From Monosiga brevicollis MX1 (taxonomy: Eukaryota > Opisthokonta > Choanoflagellata > Craspedida > Salpingoecidae), in the NCBI RefSeq assembly GCF_000002865.3, contig NW_001865043.1, positions 725,729-789,728 on the forward strand: a stretch of 64,000 bases of DNA. Reading direction: 5' to 3'. Both the position numbers and the translations under genes were made by a program. Positions within the stretch are counted from its first letter, which is position 1; the number at the start of each line of letters is the position of its first letter. A model generated the notes under the pieces. It was given only the letters and a program-made list of their open reading frames with translations, made no database searches and was not told the origin of the DNA. Below, piece by piece: positions 10,373 to 21,800 of the stretch.

Positions 10373-12596
10373 ATGCAGCGCCAGGCGCGCCAGGCGCGTC
10401 AGGCTCGCCATGTCGGCGAGATGAAGCGTTCAGCCAACGGGCGCAACACCGGCGGCGCTTGGCCTGCCAAGCGTGTCTTGACGGCCGATACCATTGACAT
10501 CCAGCTGCTGAACCAGCTATTGGCGCAACCACGCTCTAGCTGGGATATCAGGCTGCCACAGCCCCTGAGTGCGCAGCAACAGGGAGACCAAGCGCAGCAA
10601 GGCTGGCAGGTGGATCAGGCCCAGCATCAGCTTGCCCCTGCTCATCCAATCCCAATGGCGCCGCCAGTCCATGCCCGTCATTCCCCACAGCATCGTGCCT
10701 CGCTTGCGGCACCGCCTTCTGCACAGCCCAAGGCAGCCGCCAACTCTCGCTCCTCCACTTCAACACCTGCTCGCGCAACACCCAGCGCCGCAGCCGCGGC
10801 CACCCCCCATGGTGGGCGCGGCTCCAATTCATCCGTCAAGTCGCGGCGCAAGAGCGACGTGGGTACCATACTGCGCCCCCCAACTCCTCCCAAGGATCCA
10901 GACAGTGGAGAACATGTCAATCCCAAAGATCATCTCCAATGTCTTGAAACCGCGCTCGCCACCCTGGACAAGGTCATCGCCGAGAGGGAGCTGGTGGACG
11001 ATGATTCCCTCAACGTGGTTTATTTCGCCGGTGAACCAGGACCACCCTCCTGCCGCAAGGCCTGGACCGTGGAATATGGGCCAGAAGACAAAGACAAGCT
11101 CCGTGTTGGACCCTCCATCCGAGCCGTCCCTCGGGCTACATCCAAAAAGGCGGCGCGAGATGTCCTTGACGAGCTCTGCCGATGGGGTCTTCACACCTCC
11201 GAAGCCACAAGCATGGTGGTGGAAGGGTTCGCCGACTTGCTGCACATATCCAAGGACAAGTTTACTGCTGAGAACTTGGCTCGGATTGACCCGAACGCCA
11301 ACGTTGACACGTATACACATTCTTTCAACGCCAACGCCCCTGAAGCCAATCTCGAGAATGGCCAGACATCCTGGCGCTTCACCAGTGGTCCAGTCACGCC
11401 CATGCCGCTCAAGGAGTATGCTCGCTACCAGCGAACATTCCGTCCAAAACCTGACGCTGATGGCACCGTGGTTAGTGTTTGCCCAGCCTTCACTTGCAGT
11501 TGAGATTTGCGTTCTTCTAGCTCACCGCGTTTAAACCCTCGGCTTAGGAGGTCAAGTTTGCGACAAACCTCGATCTGCAGGGTGGATTGATGTGGGATAA
11601 CCTGCTGAATGAGCTCCACCAACGCCTTCCCGAGTCCTTGCTCTGGGACGGTCCCGAATCATTGCTGTCCATGTTGGACCATCCCGTGCCGGGTCTCTCA
11701 AGTATGTTGGTTGACACAAAACGCTCGCCCTTGTAGTTTCCGCTCCTGCTGCTGTGAAAGCCTTTGGCCCTCATAGCTTTTCTCATGCAATTTTCCGCGG
11801 CCATCATCGCCTGCCAGCTGTGCAATGCCTTTTCTCGGTAGAGGGCTGTCGCAAGCCGGGACACCAGGAAAACAATTGCTTGGCCGTTGTCAACCTGAAC
11901 CTTGGTCCGTCAGCCTGCACGTGGTGGGTGGTAGATGGGCATCACGAGCCTGAAATTCAGCGAATGTGCCAGCAGCGAAAGCTGGAGGCGTGGTGGCCCG
12001 ACGTGGACGAGCTTTTGGCTGCAGGCATCTCTGTACAGCGTTTTGAGCAGCCACCAGGTGCCCTCGTGCTCACCAACCCAGCCTGCATAACGTGGACGCA
12101 AAGCTCGGGGCGCAGTCACGCCGTGACCTGGAACCTGGCCATTCCAACAGCCCACCAGCTGCGCCAGGCTTGGGAGGCCTACGACCGCCACAGCAAACAA
12201 AATTCTCTGTCCATCGTCCCCATGAAGCAGCTGTTGTTCACAATGACCTCGACGTATGCCAAATTCGCACCGGGCCTCCAGCAAGCCTTGCAAGATTGCT
12301 GGCGGGAAGCGCTCAACGACGAGGTGGAGGTTTGCCGACAAGGCGTGCGTGGCCGAGCGTTGCGCTGCCAGTTTTTTAGTGTGCCCACTGAGCAGGCTGC
12401 ACTTCACTGCGTCTCATGCAATGCGGAACTTTTCAACTTTCTGTTCCTCAAGCCTTACCACGACCGACATCGCACCCTTTGCTGGCGCTGTCGCAACAAG
12501 GCAGCACGCCGTGGTGCGCACGGTGATCATTGGCTACGTCTGGTGTACTTTCGCCATGACCCAGAGGTCTTCAACGAAAGGATCAAGGCGTGGTAA
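10373..12596 (+). CDS. KDM6 (UTX/JMJD3)-like JmjC protein, probable pseudo-demethylase
   Basis: Predicted 676 residues; exons 10373-11470, 11548-11701, 11818-12596. The N-terminal 170 residues are Gln/Ala/Pro-rich, with none of the TPRs of UTX. From about residue 200 the order of blocks follows animal KDM6: a pre-JmjC region, VKFATNLDLQ (UTX has IKFGTNIDLS), the JmjC fold with GHQENN, WWPDVDEL and WNLAIPTAHQL, then the KDM6-specific zinc domain with two CxxC pairs (CVSC and CWRC). KDM6 enzymes remove methyl groups from histone H3 Lys27 using Fe(II) and 2-oxoglutarate. Here His and Glu of the first iron motif remain, but the third ligand is changed: UTX GTVHWVQ aligns with ACITWTQ (His to Thr). 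Two 2-oxoglutarate contacts also differ: UTX Lys1137 aligns with Ser and Thr1143 with Lys. It is likely inactive yet fold-conserved, perhaps a histone-tail reader. The start could also be the Met at 10421. Confidence 0.88.
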
Positions 12597-13048
12597 ACAG
12601 CTGACAAAGCTCCACCCAGTTTCTCAACCAAAAGCTCATCGCTTCGTGTTGACGGCTGTCACTCTTGGACCCTATCCCATCCTCGTCGACCCGCCATGTC
12701 CCTGCGCTTACCGTTGACCTTCTGTCAGCACTGAGAGAATAACTTGTCGCGTTTTGATCAAGTAAGCGGCGCTGGACAGAGACGACGCTCTGGCTGGCAC
12801 CGAGCCAACAGACGCTTCTCTCTGCCATGCTTTGCCATTGCGCATACTGCGTGGCGAGTTGGCGGGACACATTTTTCACGCATCCTGGTTCAACTTTTGT
12901 TCTTCATCAATTTGAATTCTGTCATAAACTGTCTTCGTTCAGCGTCACCACGCAGTCGACGCGCGCGCAAAAAAAAAAGCAAAAAGCACAAACAACATGC
13001 TGGCTGCGCTTTTCAAGAATTTGTCATCCTCGGTGTGACGGGCTTTGT
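12597..13048. other. Convergent 3' intergenic region
   Basis: Lies between the 3' ends of the KDM6-like gene (plus) and the next gene (minus). Contains an A-rich run near 12970. No coding signal seen; it should hold both polyadenylation regions. Confidence 0.4.
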
Positions 13049-15029
13049 TCACATCGCCTGTGTGGCATAAAACTCAACCTGAGGTTCAAGATCCGTAGCC
13101 GAATCATTCGAAGCGTCTAGTAGTGTCTCCCCGGGCTGCATGCCTGCTGGTTCGACAGGCTCTGGCAATGCCTCACCCATGTGTGCCTGGTGCAGATTGC
13201 CATGTGTCTGTGGGTGCGCATCGGCCGGTGAAGCGGGCTGGGAATCAGGCCGTAATGATGCGGCTTGCATTAGGGGAGGTGAGGCTGCAGGGCTTAGACG
13301 CGGCCGCTTGGGGTGAGGGCTCATGCTGGGCGGCGGTGAGTCGGGCAGCAGCACAGGCCGTCGAGGGGACGGCGTCGAGCCAGAGTTGGTGTTGGGAATA
13401 TAGGGTGGGGAGTGCATGGGTTGTGCTGGGCATGATCGAAACATGTCCGGGGAGCGCACGGCAACGGGTGCGGTGGCGGCGCGTCGATAGGAGCGCTTGG
13501 CTGGATTGACCACTTCGGGCGACGAAGGTGGTGTGGGAGAGCTTGCTAGGGACGCCGTGGCTGAGTTGGCTCGGTTGGATGGTGGTCGAAGCACGCGTAC
13601 GGGCGCGCTTGGCGGGAGACCCAGCCAAGCTGCCGCTGCAAGATGAGTGTGTTGATGAAAGGTGGAACTTGCGGCGTTGTTTGAATGCCTGGCGCTGGGT
13701 TCAAAGGTGTTTAAAGCAGCCAAGAGCTGGATTGCCATGGGTCGCAAAGAGGAGTGAGACTCAAGTGATCCACGCGGGCAACTAGTCCACCAAGCATGCG
13801 CTCAAACCTGAGGGATTAAGGGTTCAGGGAGGCAGGTATCTGCCAACTCGAGGAAGGCATGTACGGCCAGAATGCAGTCAGATCGTTGTATCATCTCCAC
13901 GCTATGCACAAACGGCAGTGGAGGTGAAAGACGTGAGGAATGCGCACCGCCTCGTGCGATGCAGGTGTCAGCTGGGTAGCTGACCGATTGTTGGAGTCAA
14001 AGACCACAGGACGTAGCTCATGACGGACGGTGAGGTTTCGTTCGTGCAGCTCTTGCCAGGCCAAAGGTGCTCCCGGCTCTAAGGGTCGGGCACAATCAAA
14101 GTGCGTGTGCGTGTGCGTGTGCGTGTCAAAGCGACTGGATTCAAAGGCTTGCTCTGCGCGCACCTGGGTCGGCCCGAGGGAAGAGCCGGTTGAGGAGAGC
14201 TAGTCGAGTCAGACGAGCTGGAGTGTCTTGGAGTTGGGTCAAAAAGTCCTATCGTTCAGGCAGGAGGTGGGTTGTGAGCTAGTTGTGAACGGCTGTGATG
14301 GCGGTAAGACACGGGCGACGTCCTTGCACACAACGACGAAATGAGATTGAGGAAGTGAAACAGCGCTAGCTAGGCCTCTGGAGAAAGAGCGGCGCTGAGA
14401 ACCTACACAGGAGCGCAAGGTAATGCTCGCTTTGATCAAAGCCACGTCCAGAGGCGAGAGCCGGGCCTCGGTTCCCGAGTGAGGTTTCATGGCAGGAGGC
14501 CCCTCGATCAAATCATGGTCCATGCCGTGAGCGCGTTCGGTTTCATCTGGCGTGCGACTGTGATACCATTCGATCAGGCCTCTGAAGTACCACGCAGGGC
14601 CCGACAAGTTGGGGATGAGTCTAATCATGGAACGTGCAGAGCATGTCTCGATGCTAGACCCACCGATGACACTGAAGCAGGAGACGATGGCATAGATCCA
14701 AGGACACGGTTGAATCCTGAACCATGTCACGGAGAGTTGTAATCCAGAGCCGCAGGCTCAGCAAAGGTTCAGCCAAGTCAGCCGGCTCCTCTTTCGACTT
14801 GGTCTGAAGCATGCCTACACGCGCGCATGTGGTCGACCCATGAGCTGGGTTGTCGTTACGTTACACCCATCTATCTTCCCATGAGAATGGCGTTAGCTCC
14901 AATGCTACCTCCCGACCCCAACTCTACCAAGACCAAAGGCCTCCTACCAACAAAGACATGCCGGAGATCGGCGGCCAGCGCCCAGGAGAGGATGTGCTGC
15001 CGTAAGCGGCGGTGCACCAACGTCTCCAT
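13049..15029 (-). CDS. Unrecognised helical protein with Ser/Pro-rich C-terminal tail
   Basis: Read on the minus strand from an ATG at 15029. Exons I can place: 15029-14948, 14814-14664, 14620-14407, 14163 to about 13940, one near 13940-13835, and a last exon of about 13724-13049. The first four joins keep phase. The first half is helical and Leu-rich (LRQHILSWALAADLRHVF; DLCHRLLLQCHRLIPNLSG; VEMIQRSDCILAVHAFLEL), as in helical-repeat scaffolds. The last exon encodes about 220 residues rich in Ser, Pro and Ala with Pro-Ser-Pro motifs, ending EPQVEFYATQAM. An imperfect Thr-His repeat from a TG/CA tract interrupts the middle. I do not recognise the family. The join between the fourth and fifth exons is unresolved. 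Confidence 0.5.
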
Positions 15030-15799
15030 CCTGTAACGGCTCGCTTCTCTCCTTAGCACATAAGTAAAATACTTCATAGACCTTTGTAAGAAGAAGACGA
15101 GTAAGAAGAAGAAGAAGAATTGGCAGTAAACGTTGATACAAATACACATCGCATATAAGTAAATGCAGATAAAATGAAAGAAAAAGTAGAAGAACACGTA
15201 GAAAACGCTGACACATGTCTTCCACACACACTCTCGCGCACATTTTTTTGTTGTTGAACACAAACAGAGAGAGAGAGAGACTGACACACACACACACACG
15301 CCGCTCTCTCTGTGTGTGTGGGTGTGAACGTGAGCTGTTTGAATGCTATCGCTGCTGCTGCTGCTGTCGCTGCTGCTGTCTGGTGTCTGGGGTTGGAAGC
15401 GAGCTCGGGTGGTGTAGGGCTTTGGTCAACTGGAGGGGGTTTGTGAGACCTTTGGACGGTTGACCCTCCCTGCTTGTGCCGCACCACCCGCGCGGGCGAC
15501 AACCCTTTTGTCAAGTTTCTTTCTTTGTGCTGTTTGGAGACGTTTGGTGTTTCTCTGGGTGTGTGTGTGTGTGTGCGCGCGCGCTCACGCCCGGGCCTGC
15601 GACGCTTGTTAGTGTCAGGCACCAGAACGCACCCCACTTGATTTCAGGTCGCGCAGCGTTTTGGTTTTTGAAAGCGCCTGGCTTTCTGCATGGGTATTCG
15701 CCTTGCAGCGTCTCGTGCCTTGGTCAAATTTTGCTTGTCAGGCCCGGCTTTTCCGGTGGACTCGACTCTCCGCATCCCAAATCACCGACCACCGGCGTC
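15030..15799. promoter_or_regulatory. Divergent upstream region with GA/CA...CT/GT inverted microsatellites
   Basis: Separates the start of the minus-strand gene at 15029 from XPR1 at 15800, so it should hold both promoters. At about 15268-15326 a GA tract and a CA tract are followed by CT and GT tracts, giving an imperfect inverted repeat. A CTG trinucleotide run lies at 15350-15380 and a GT/GC alternating tract at about 15559-15583. No coding signal. Confidence 0.4.
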
Positions 15800-18165
15800 A
15801 TGAAGTTTGGCCGTGACATTGTCCAGCACTCTGTGCCCGAGTGGGAGCCCGGCTATGTCAATTACAAGCATCTGAAGAAACGGCTCAAGGCTGTTCGACA
15901 AAAATACCCGCTGCATGAGATTAACCTTCATCCGGGCCTCCTGGCCTCGCGCGAGATGCAGCAAGCCCGTCTCATTGTGGATGCCATGAGACCATCCGCC
16001 TTTGGTAACGAAGCATCAGAGGTAACCGGTCTTCGCTATTCCTTCTTGGAACGCGAGCGCCTCCGCAAAGTTCGCGACTCCAAGGAAGAGCACGCCTTTC
16101 TTGTGGCCCTGGAGAAGGAGTTGTCCAAGGTCAACCGCTTCTTCAGCCAGCGCTGGGAAGAAATGCAACGTCAGCGCGAAAGCCTGGACCTTCAGCTTCT
16201 GGCTTTTTACGTGACTCACGCCCCACCCGGACAGGTGGAACAAGTCATCATGCTCCTACAACAACGTCTGGGCCGCGAAAGCGTACTCACGTCACATCAG
16301 CTCATGACTGGGGACACCGTGCGTAATCTTCAAGGCTCAGCCCAATTGCGCCGCCGCTTTCGTCGCCGCATCTCAGCCAGCGACCAAGAGTCTGAGCTGC
16401 AGTCTGACACGGCCCGTTTGAAAGAAGCCTTCAAAGAGTTTTATCGACTCTTGGACATGTTGACGTCCTACCAGCACCTGAACCGCATGGCCTTTGAGAA
16501 GGCTCTGAAGAAGCACGACAAATACACTGGTCTCTACCTACGCCAACAATACATGGCCAAGGTCTGTCTGTCAGCCCTTCACCCCGTTCCCTCGTGCCCC
16601 TACCCTTTCGTGCCTTGGTTTTAATCTCTGTCTCTCCGTCCATCTCTCCGCCCGTCTCTCTCCGCTCTCTTGTGATTAAACCCATGCAGGTGGAGAAGGC
16701 CAAGTTTTGGACCACCAACATTGAGTCTTTGATGAAACGCGTGGAGCAAGAATACACCGAGTGCCTGGCCGAGGGCGACCGTCATCAAGCCATGAAGCAG
16801 TTGCGCGTGCCACACGACACGTTTTATCCTTTTGACTGGACCATGTTCCGCCTCGGTTCCTGGGCCATGTTTTTCTTCTGCAGCTGCCTTGTAATCCTCA
16901 TCGCTGCCCTCCGAGCGCGGCAAGGCTTTTATCCGGCTCCCGAGGCCCACTTTACCATGTTCCGTGGCCAGCTCTACCCCACCATCATGACCGCGCTCAT
17001 CGCCGTCAATATTTATGTGTGGAAGAAAGTGCGCATCAATTACCTGCTTATTTTTGGCCTGGACCACCGCGACTACACCAACCATATACAGCTGATGGAA
17101 CAAGCTGGCTTCCTAGCGTCTGTGTGGTCCGTCGGCGTCCTCCTTTATCTCTTTTCCAAGCCTGCTCCAACCATCCCTAGCCCCTACCTACCCATCACAC
17201 TGCTCGCTATTCTCCTGGTCTTGATGATGGCTCCGCTCGGAACAACCAGCCGCCGTGCCAATAAATGGGCCGCACGTACCATTGGTCGCATGGTGGCTGC
17301 GCCCTTCTTCGCGGTGCGGTTTGAAGACTTCTGGCTGGCGGATCAGCTCAACAGCGTGGTCATTTTCCTGTTGGATCTACAATATACCTTTTGCTACGTC
17401 ACCTACGGGCAGTTTCGTGACAGCGGCAACGCAACCTGCCGCTCCAATCGTGGTGTTCTGCGCCCCATTCTTGCCGCACTACCCGCCTGGATTCGTTTCG
17501 CGCAGTGCATCCGTCGTTACCGCGACACCAAAAAGGCTCACCATCTCACCAACGCCGGCAAGTACTTCTCCTCCATGTTTGTGACGGTCATGAGCTCGTG
17601 GACGAGTGCGCAGCGCGAGCACGGCGGTGAAGTGGGCACCGACGACTACGTCACCGCTCTTTTCAGCGTGTGGATGGTGGCCGCCGTTGTGTCCACCTGC
17701 TATAGCCTCTACTGGGACTTGACCCATGATTGGGGTCTCTTCCCCAAGGATCCTCACCCCAAATACCGCTTCCTGCGCAAGCGCCTTCTCTACGATCCCA
17801 AATTATATTACATTGCCATTGCCCTCGATACAGTGCTTCGCTTTCTCTGGACGCTCAGCGTCAGCGTTGGCTTTTTCGGAAGCTTTTTTTCCGATGGCCT
17901 CGTTGCCATTCTTGCTCTGAGTGAAATGTTTCGCCGCTTCATGTGGAACTTTTTCCGGCTGGAAAACGAGCACCTGTACAACTGCGGCGAGTTTCGCGTC
18001 ACGCGCGTGGTTGACCTTCCCTTTTCTTACGACGACGACGACGATGATGACGTTCACGTCGAGTCAGTGTCAATGCCAGAATCCGACCACGAAGATGGGT
18101 CAGACATTGTCGTTTTGGACATTGTCCCGGATTTACCTTCCTTGGAGCGCTCAACGCTCAGTTGA
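15800..18165 (+). CDS. XPR1: SPX-EXS phosphate exporter, XPR1 type
   Basis: Predicted 745 residues in two exons, 15800-16561 and 16690-18165 (human XPR1 is 696). The start MKFGRDIVQHSVPEWEPGYV is the classic SPX N-terminus; SPX domains bind inositol pyrophosphates. The SPX region runs to about residue 270 and includes the EKALKKHDK lysine helix. The membrane region then has several hydrophobic helices from about residue 305. The EXS domain carries the family marks DFWLADQLNS, RFAQCIRRYRDTKKA and FFRLENEHLYNCGEF. XPR1 proteins export inorganic phosphate at the plasma membrane. The cytosolic tail is unusually acidic, with seven consecutive Asp residues. The ATG at 15800 is chosen because it begins the SPX motif exactly. 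Confidence 0.95.
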
Positions 18166-18680
18166 GATCTTCTCTATGCTTCACGTCAACAAGGAGCTCG
18201 AGTCTGTGCTGTGGTCACCTACCTCGCCTTTGGCGGCTTTTTCGCCAATAGCGTGCTTTCTGACTGGCCCTGTCTTAGCCTCCCATTTTGTGAATAATTG
18301 CCCTTGTTGCCTAGCTTCTTCCTCGCCGCCTTCTGCCGACCTGCATAATAATCCTTCCGAGTATCACTCTCTTTGCTCTTATGGTCCGACACGCAAAGTT
18401 TTGATCGGCCTGTCATTCTGTTGTTCTTCTCATGTCAAGCCATATTTGACTTTCGCACTTTTCATTTGGGTGACGTGACGATGCCGGCGATAGCCGGAAA
18501 ACAAACTGCCTGCTCACCACCAGCGTAGAATTGTAAAACAAAGAAGAAGAAGAAAAAAAAAGAAGACTCGTCACGCGTTTTGGGGAGCGCAAGAAAAAGT
18601 TCGATTCCAAGACTAAAGGGGAGGGTTCTTGTCGAGCATCATCACGAAAGACTAATCAATAGGACTCAACAGAGTTTGCG

Positions 18681-18722
<42 letters not shown>

Positions 18723-18802
18723 GGATGGTTTGGTCAGAATAATCATTTACAACTGCTATGCATACAATGCCATGTGAATAAAACACCGAAGGGTTCCTTG
18801 TC
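18166..18802. other. Convergent intergenic region with TG microsatellite
   Basis: Between the 3' ends of XPR1 (plus) and the large MUN/PDZ gene (minus). Holds an A-rich run at 18540-18565 and a (TG)n tract at about 18680-18720. No coding signal. Confidence 0.45.
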
Positions 18803-21800
18803 TCAGCTGACATCGGCCGGGGGATGTGGAAGGCTCGTCAAGAAAACAAGCGCAAAAGGGTCATTCGGGCGGCCCCGCAAAGTCATCTGCAGCTGGCTCT
18901 TGAGCTCATCTGGCTGGCATACAGGCAGAGAAACTTCCAGCCCGTGTAGCATGTGCGCCAGAAGCGGCCACTTTACAATGACACCCGTAAAGGACTTGGC
19001 GTCCAAAGTTGTGGCATTCCAGCGCAAACCGTGCGTACGCGACGTTGGGCCCGACGAACTTGCAATGGGCGGTGATTGCAACACGGCATCAAAGCCCTGC
19101 CCGGGAGTCCGGTTAAAGGATTTAAGCGATTGTGGGTCCTCGCAGTTATCCAGGCGAAATCGATACAGGGCATCCGAGTGGTCACGATATCGGCGCGTTG
19201 GCGCATCGTCCGTGGCATACAAGCAGTCGTGCGAGCACAGCAGCTGTGCCAATGCCTGAAAGGAGAATGTGTGCTGGCATGAGCAATGGCAGGCAGACCG
19301 TTTGCTTGACGACGACATTCTTTTGTGAGAATCAAAAGCAGACTGTGACACAGACCAGGGCTTGAGGTCGAGACGTGATATCGGGTGGCAGGTTGGGCCG
19401 ACGAGCCACGCGCACAACCAGATCACCGAGTCTATACCGACGGCGCCAGCACCACGGGTGCAAAAGGGTGCAAAGACCAACGGGACACGCGGCTATGAGG
19501 ATCGAGGCAAGGCGTGTCGATCGAGCGTGGAGCATTGCCAGGCAACTTGGAGTGTTCGGTCACATGGCACGCACTTGAGGTCGGGAAACTTCTCAGCTAC
19601 TGGATCTGTAAAAGCCGTCGGCGTAGAAAACATCTGCAATATGTCTTCGATTTGACACATGCGAATGTCCTGCACAAGACATGACGCAGAGCAGCACGGC
19701 AGTTGAGAACCCTGATCGCGAGTCGAATACAAGAAAGTGGGCGACAGCTTCTCAATCCCCGCCTCACTAGCTATAAATCTGATGGAACGAAGAGCCAAGC
19801 CACAGCATTCAGGCACAAATCTGGATTGGCGGTTGCTACTCACTCGACCATTAAGACCAACAAGGATATCCCCGGCAAGTACGCCTGCCTGTGCAGCCAT
19901 GCTGCCTTCCCGCACGTGCGTGACTTGCCGCCCATCCAGCACCAGCCCAAAGGTCTAACATGAAGCCAGCGACAGTCAGATGATCACTGAAGCACACATC
20001 CCATTCGAGCACCACCCGAGCCGTACCGATTCTTGTGCCCGCTCAAGGGAAAGAAGAGGAAAATCCTGTTGTGGCAGGCTGTCCTCATTCATATCTTTGA
20101 AAAGCAGCCCTCCAAAGCGTCCATGCTCTTGAATCCAGGAAACCAGATCCCTAACACGCCAAGTGTTGCAACGGCAAGATCACGTGTGAGGTTCCAACCC
20201 GTACTTGGTCTCGGACAATCGGCACCAGTGCAGTTGGCTGGGGTCGTACGGGCCGCGTAAACAGAGCTCGTTGACAAAGAAGAGGCCGCGCGAGCGAAGA
20301 AGGCCATCAGCCAAGAGAATATCCCGCAGCAAGGCCACCACGACATTGAGAGCCGAAACGACGTATTCCGCATGAATCAAAGCCTGCATGGGCACGTGGT
20401 CAAGGAAGGAAAAAAACACAAAAAAAAATGAGCGCATCTCCCTCGCGCATTCACGGTCCATCTGATAGAAGCCACGAAGCGTTTGCAGACATTTCAACGA
20501 ACTTGGGCTGGACTAGAATATGAAGCGCATTCAAACTCCTTGGCACAGAGCGCCAGACATGCTACAATCGTTCGACTGGCCAGGCCGACAGTGCGCTCGG
20601 AAGCGGGCCGCTAATAAACCGTCAGGATCAACGCCACGCAGGCGTGCGAGCATAGTCATTCGTGAGCTGCTTGAAGCATGCACAAAGCTTGCCTTAACCT
20701 TACTTCCACGGGCAAACAAAACAGGACTTCAATCCTTGGACAAAAGTGAAAGCAGGACGGGTGCGTTTGGAGAGAGGGGGGGGAGGGGGTGTGCTGGTGC
20801 TGAGACTGACCTGGCTAAAAGCTTGCAGCAGAGCTAGCGGGGAGAACAGCCCTGGCAAAGTTGGACTTGCCCAAAAGAGCGAGTTGCCGAGCGTGTTCTC
20901 GCCAATACCCACCGCCAGGCCAAGTTGATACACGGAGAGACGCTGAAACACGGCCAAGAGAGTGGGTGTTTGCAGCTTCAAGAGCCACAGGATAATGACC
21001 ACGTTGCTGGTTGATGCTTTGAGCTCCTCAAGAGGACAGAGCTTGGGCTCAATCCGAGCAAAAAATTCCAATATATGCTCTACAGCATCATGCAAAATGA
21101 CAGCGTGTTGCTGCATGACGGCGAACACGGCACTCGGTTCGAGAGATTCGCCGCGCATGAGCGCATCAATGGTTCGGCGCCACAGGCGCTGAGGAGAGGG
21201 GATCGGGATTGCGTCAGGGTGAGTGAGCAGGAAGAGAACGAAAGGCAGGGTAATAGCGCGCAAGACTCGCGCCCACCTTTAGAAAAAGCTGGTAGGCAGC
21301 TGGACTGCAATACATGCGAAAGTCTTCCAGCTGTGCCTCCAGGTACCTGTATGCATGCGGTCGCCAGGACCAGCATAGTCGCATTTGTCAGCACAAGAAG
21401 ATTGCAAACACACTGCAACATTGAGCGAGATCCTTGACGGTTCGGGCCAGATGCTAATCACGTACCGGGTGATGGGACGCCAGCGATCAGCGGTTGAAAG
21501 CGCTTTGAGGGTGGTGTTCAACAGCAAAATGCGAAACGCCCCATAGAGGTACGTTGTTGTGCGTTCCAAGAGAATGCCAGCCAAATAGTTGACAATGCCG
21601 TCCAAGTAGCGGTGAACTGCAACAGGCGTGATTTGGATGCGACGGCCATACGACCATGAGACAAGGGACGAAAGAAACCAACGCAACTCAAAATCGTGGC
21701 CAAAAGAACACCATGACATCGACCTACTGCTGTCATCCTCCAATGTGAATGAGATTTCACCTGCCATAGCACACAAGGGCCAAAGCACAATGAAATGGGT

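Noticed and set aside
13891-14163. Thr-His repeat as a metal-binding motif
   Set aside because: It is encoded by an imperfect TG/CA tract in one exon of the unrecognised minus gene and is more simply a microsatellite in coding sequence.
13049-15029. ATG13 identity for the minus-strand gene
   Set aside because: The Ser/Pro-rich tail suggested it, but the N-terminal part lacks the HORMA-domain blocks of ATG13.
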